Shown: positions 5,697-7,882 of the stretch, piece after piece | How the letters are laid out: the number at the start of each line of letters is the position of its first letter | How positions within the stretch are numbered: the first letter of the stretch is position 1 | DNA from: Candidatus Dojkabacteria bacterium UBA5749 | GTDB lineage: Bacteria; Patescibacteriota; Dojkabacteria; SC72 | Length of the DNA stretch: 7,882 nucleotides | Direction: 5' to 3' | NCBI GenBank assembly: GCA_002419125.1 | Contig: DIFL01000002.1 | Coordinates: 1-7,882 of the forward strand | Position numbers and translations under genes: made by a program | The notes under the pieces: model-generated | Seen by the model: only the letters and a program-made list of their open reading frames with translations | Told to the model about the DNA's origin: nothing | The model's database searches: none

Positions 5697-5894
5697 TTAT
5701 CTTTTAGCTAATCTCTCTCCTCTGCGAAGACGAAAAATTGAATAAAGCATAAAAACCAATGCAAGAGTACAAAGAGCTAATAAAAGCCCTGCACCTTTCA
5801 CACCCCAAACAACACCGAAACCACCTGCGGTAGCTCCGATAATCGGGAAAACAAAACCTCCACCAGTAGGTGGAAGAGAAGGCTCGCCATACAT
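5697..5894 (-). CDS. 65-aa membrane mini-protein with an N-terminal LPPTG sortase-type motif
   Basis: MYGEPSLPPTGGGF begins the protein. LPPTG sits at residues 7-11, followed by a Gly-rich hydrophobic stretch (about 14-33), a membrane helix (about 36-54) and a basic tail RLRRGERLAKR. That is the order of a cell-wall sorting signal (motif, hydrophobic span, positive tail), but only six residues precede the motif and there is no secretion signal or cargo domain. The motif-to-tail distance is about 45 residues, about twice a usual signal. The start is well supported by AAAGGA at 5902-5907, 7 nt before the ATG. It follows the glycosyltransferase by 21 nt and is third in the sortase operon. Its GC content is about 44% by hand count, visibly above the M16 gene. 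The glycosyltransferase TAA stop is in the same frame. It is probably a sortase partner; it might also be the surviving end of a larger protein. Confidence 0.82.
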   Translation of the reverse strand: MYGEPSLPPTGGGFVFPIIGATAGGFGVVWGVKGAGLLLALCTLALVFMLYSIFRLRRGERLAKR

Positions 5895-5901
5895 AATATT
5901 A

Positions 5902-5907
5902 TCCTTT
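5902..5907 (-). promoter_or_regulatory. Shine-Dalgarno sequence for the LPPTG mini-protein
   Basis: On the - strand AAAGGA lies 7 nt before the ATG at 5894. This good site shows that the short protein is translated from its own start and is not just a remnant. Confidence 0.75.
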
Positions 5908-5915
5908 CTGTGGCT

Positions 5916-6983
5916 TTACCACGATTGTTTTTTATTGGTGAACGAGTAAAAATACCCCTGATACAGATTTATGGTCTGTAAATAGCCATAGATTATCTCT
6001 GGAAGAATAGAAATGCGGATAATATAATCCAGCAGATTCCTATCTTCTAAGTACTTTAGCTTATACAAGCTAAACAACAAAGAAATCCCTAGAATAAGCA
6101 AAGCATATCCATGTAGCAGAAGATATCCCCTTGATATCATTAGTATGATAAAAGCGAGAGGCAGAAGATGGTAAAGAATCAATGAGATACAAGCAAGAAT
6201 ATGCTGCTGCCAATATGGCCATGTTACCTTATTAACACCAGACAGACGCAGTATATCTATTGACCCTCTATTCCAGCGAAGACGCTGTCTCCACCATTCT
6301 TTAAACTTTAAAGGTACTTCTGTCCACGCTTTCATCGTTAAATCAACAGTAACTTTATATCCTAACGACTTATACTTTAGTGTAGTAGCCATATCTTCTA
6401 AAATTGAAACAGCTATTCCACCAATTTGTATAAGTGCATTCCAACGATGCAAAGTACACATTCCATGGGCTATCATGATATTATCAATTGTTTCTATCCT
6501 GTTCTCATCAAACATTGAATATTCAATTCGTTGCAATTTATACAATAGCCATTCAAAAATGTTCTTTCCATTATATGGCAGAACTCCGGCCTTAGAACAA
6601 ACAGCAGCAATAGAGTCGTCTGACTTAAGAACTTCCCAAGAATTCTCAACAGCATACTTGTCAATCCTTGTATCTGCATCCATTATCAGTATTGCATCGG
6701 GTGGACTAATACCTATATTTTCTATTCTCCTTTCAATCGCTTTTATGCCTTGATTTATCGTTCCGGCTCTTAAATCTTTATTATCTACTGTTTCAATAAG
6801 CTTAACAAGAATAGTCTTCTTCTCAAACTCTTTCACAATAGAAACTGTGTTATCCGTACATCGATCAGCAACTACTAGTATCCCAATGTATACGGATTGA
6901 TCAAGAAGATCCTTTATTGTTTGTCCAATAATTTTTTCCTCATTATGTGCAGGAATAACAGCAAGAATATGTGGGGAATCCAC
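5916..6983 (-). CDS. GT2 family membrane glycosyltransferase, processive-synthase-like
   Basis: This 355-aa enzyme transfers sugar from a nucleotide donor on the cytoplasmic side of the membrane. The GT-A fold begins at VIPAHNEE (residues 9-16), with VVADRCTDNT (37-46) and the metal-binding DAD at 102-104 (LIMDADT). Catalytic-type ED occurs at 196-197 (ILEDMATT), and QRLRW at 233-237 is the QxxRW acceptor/product motif of hyaluronan, cellulose and poly-GlcNAc synthase relatives. Two hydrophobic spans follow at about 262-283 and 286-306, with a further hydrophobic stretch near 320-340. Sugar and acceptor cannot be read from sequence. The start is GTG at 6983, supported by AGGAG 8 nt upstream inside the sortase 3' end; the next methionine is residue 101, past the catalytic core. 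It is separated from the sortase stop by one nucleotide, so the two are translationally coupled or nearly so. Confidence 0.92.
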   Translation of the reverse strand: MDSPHILAVIPAHNEEKIIGQTIKDLLDQSVYIGILVVADRCTDNTVSIVKEFEKKTILVKLIETVDNKDLRAGTINQGIKAIERRIENIGISPPDAILIMDADTRIDKYAVENSWEVLKSDDSIAAVCSKAGVLPYNGKNIFEWLLYKLQRIEYSMFDENRIETIDNIMIAHGMCTLHRWNALIQIGGIAVSILEDMATTLKYKSLGYKVTVDLTMKAWTEVPLKFKEWWRQRLRWNRGSIDILRLSGVNKVTWPYWQQHILACISLILYHLLPLAFIILMISRGYLLLHGYALLILGISLLFSLYKLKYLEDRNLLDYIIRISILPEIIYGYLQTINLYQGYFYSFTNKKQSW

Positions 6984-6984
6984 T

Positions 6985-7680
6985 TTAGATACTCCTTTCT
7001 AAAACAACTAATAGTCTTTTTTCATCCGTACCATATGGAGTACAAGTAATAAGAATCAAAAATGCTCTCTCATTATTTACCCCTTCGGTATGATATAAAC
7101 CAACAGTATTCCAAAGCTCTTCTGGAGAAATAATAATAGTTTCAACTACTTTAAAATCAAGAGACTTTTCATTAGTCACAACTGAAGCAATTTCTCCTTC
7201 TTTTAACTTATCCAAATGAGCAAAAATTTTAGGAACAATTCCCCATTGTCTATGACCTAGAATTATTGAAACACCTGGTACACCAATATTTGACAAACTC
7301 TCACTTGCATCGGTACACACTAAAATAGGAGACTCTTCTAATCCAGAGAAATCGTAAACATTCTCCTCGTTATGACAAGCAATCTGTATCTTTGTATCAA
7401 TCGATAATGAGGGTATTTTTAGTATTACCCCATCTTCAAAATCTTTTGAATTAATTTCATCATACACATATACAGGAGAGTATTCCGTCGGTACTGAAGT
7501 CTTTAATTCTTCTGGATGTAAACTTGGAGTTAAAAGAACCCCTTTGTTGTCATTCTTTCTTTCAACATAAACTTCACTTGTAACAGTTTGCTGTGTTGAA
7601 ACAACAGAACTACAGCCAGAAGAGAACACAAAAATTATTATTACTTCTACTACTAATAGAAACAAATTTTTCCCATTCAT
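6985..7680 (-). CDS. Sortase family transpeptidase, class C/D-like
   Basis: This 231-aa enzyme cleaves sorting motifs of the LPXTG type between Thr and Gly and joins the product to an amine on the cell surface. The catalytic set is complete: H143 in LGHRQWG, C213 in LITCTPYG and R222 in KRLLVV. TCTPYG with RLLV resembles the class C pilin-sortase signature, and KIFAHLDKLKEGE (151-163) is the usual segment after the His. A class C lid motif (DPx) and a C-terminal membrane helix are missing, so the subclass is uncertain. Residues 5-19 form an N-terminal membrane anchor. SSGC23 follows it and is only a poor lipobox. A linker of about 60 residues precedes the catalytic barrel, which starts near 84. 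GGAGG lies 6 nt before the ATG. It heads an operon with a GT2 enzyme and an LPPTG mini-protein. Confidence 0.94.
   Translation of the reverse strand: MNGKNLFLLVVEVIIIFVFSSGCSSVVSTQQTVTSEVYVERKNDNKGVLLTPSLHPEELKTSVPTEYSPVYVYDEINSKDFEDGVILKIPSLSIDTKIQIACHNEENVYDFSGLEESPILVCTDASESLSNIGVPGVSIILGHRQWGIVPKIFAHLDKLKEGEIASVVTNEKSLDFKVVETIIISPEELWNTVGLYHTEGVNNERAFLILITCTPYGTDEKRLLVVLERSI
6992..6996 (-). promoter_or_regulatory. Shine-Dalgarno sequence fixing the GTG start of the glycosyltransferase
   Basis: AAAGGAGT on the - strand (core AGGAG at 6992-6996) lies 8 nt before the GTG at 6983 and inside the last codons of the sortase gene. It decides the non-ATG start. Confidence 0.8.
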
Positions 7681-7686
7681 TTTTAT

Positions 7687-7691
7687 CCTCC
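7687..7691 (-). promoter_or_regulatory. Strong Shine-Dalgarno sequence of the sortase gene
   Basis: GGAGG on the - strand lies 6 nt before the ATG at 7680. It is the strongest ribosome binding site in the window. Confidence 0.85.
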
Positions 7692-7714
7692 AATAGATTT
7701 GAACTTTATATCAA

Positions 7715-7750
7715 ATTGTTAAAGAGCAAAGGCTCTTGTTTTCTAACAAT
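7715..7750. promoter_or_regulatory. Nested inverted repeats in the predicted sortase operon leader
   Basis: ATTGTTA (7715-7721) pairs with TAACAAT (7744-7750), and AAGAGC (7722-7727) pairs with GCTCTT (7732-7737) around the loop AAAG. The arms are perfect and directly stacked on the left side, with a 6-nt unpaired stretch on the right. The element lies between the predicted promoter and the ribosome binding site, so it could be an mRNA hairpin or a protein operator. No T-run follows on the - strand, which argues against an ordinary terminator. Confidence 0.6.
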
Positions 7751-7763
7751 AGAAAAACAGATT

Positions 7764-7792
7764 ATTTTATCATATTTTTGCTAATAAAACAA
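7764..7792 (-). promoter_or_regulatory. Predicted promoter of the sortase operon
   Basis: On the - strand TTGTTT (7787-7792) and TAAAAT (7764-7769) are 17 bp apart, with TGA before the -10. The start would be near 7757, leaving a leader of about 77 nt that contains the nested inverted repeats. AT-rich background makes such matches common. Confidence 0.45.
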
Positions 7793-7830
7793 TGATATTA
7801 AAGGCTTTTGCTGATATTTAAATATTAGGA

Positions 7831-7846
7831 TATGGAAATTTCCATA
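7831..7846. promoter_or_regulatory. 16-bp perfect palindrome upstream of the sortase promoter
   Basis: TATGGAAATTTCCATA is fully self-complementary and includes GGAAATTTCC, so it is not purely AT. It lies about 40 bp upstream of the predicted -35, where an activator or repressor dimer could bind. A 12-bp AT palindrome lies beside it at 7814-7825. I see no coding sequence from 7681 to the window end. Confidence 0.5.
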
Positions 7847-7882
7847 CAATATTCTCATGTAACAAATCAATTAATATGTTTA

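Noticed and set aside
6475..6753. Open frame of 92 codons on the + strand inside the glycosyltransferase gene
   Set aside because: The opposite strand encodes intact catalytic motifs of a GT2 enzyme over the same bases, so this is a shadow frame.
6998..7680. Sortase as a lipoprotein through SSGC at residue 23
   Set aside because: The -3 position is Ser instead of a Leu-type residue, so the lipobox is poor; sortases are normally held by an N-terminal helix, which is present.
7593..7784. Open frame of 63 codons on the + strand over the sortase start
   Set aside because: It overlaps the sortase signal anchor, its ribosome binding site and leader on the other strand, and its poly-Leu content mirrors the anchor.
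7856..7858. Short - strand frame of 25 codons starting upstream of the sortase promoter
   Set aside because: It is very short, lacks a ribosome binding site, overlaps the predicted promoter and the palindrome, and has no recognisable composition.
1..7882. CRISPR array, insertion sequence or integrase
   Set aside because: No regularly spaced direct repeats, transposase motifs or terminal repeats with target duplications were seen; the inverted repeats found are isolated.

Overview
The window is AT-rich DNA carrying eight complete protein genes, one partial gene at the left edge and one tRNA. No gene is a taxonomic marker. A Gram-positive-type sortase, two candidate sortase substrates, a B-repeat surface protein with CGDGxC repeats, many unrecognised small proteins and apparent near-leaderless starts together suggest a Patescibacteria/CPR bacterium, for example a Dojkabacteria-like lineage. 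A low-GC Gram-positive is the main alternative. This placement is inference.

Left part (1-1568, mainly + strand): a divergent partial gene at the left edge, then a complete M16B zinc peptidase with both family signatures, then tRNA-His(GTG) behind an extended -10 promoter. The tRNA has the diagnostic extra G-1 and an encoded CCA.

Middle part (1578-5214, mainly - strand): an unrecognised 116-aa protein converging on the tRNA; a 298-aa protein with a ParB/sulfiredoxin-type DGSHR motif; a 61-aa helical protein on the + strand ending in an AT-only hairpin and T-tract; a 475-aa surface protein; and an unrecognised 155-aa protein. The surface protein has an N-terminal membrane anchor, InlB-type B-repeats, two CGDGxC repeats, a VPQTG motif, a transmembrane helix and a long basic tail. 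A G7/A7 homopolymer tract abuts the -35 box of its predicted promoter.

Gap (5215-5696): 482 bp with no credible ORF but several hairpins, including a perfect 14-bp inverted repeat enclosing a second hairpin.

Right part (5697-7882, - strand): a compact operon in the order sortase, GT2 glycosyltransferase, 65-aa LPPTG mini-protein. Spacings are 1 and 21 nt, and every gene has a strong Shine-Dalgarno sequence, unlike the other genes here. A structured leader and a 16-bp palindrome lie upstream.

How the genes may work together: the sortase could process the VPQTG surface protein and the LPPTG mini-protein, while the glycosyltransferase builds or modifies a cell-surface glycan. The mini-protein is the strangest element, because it is a sorting signal with almost no cargo. 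The peptidase, tRNA and small hypotheticals look like unrelated neighbours.
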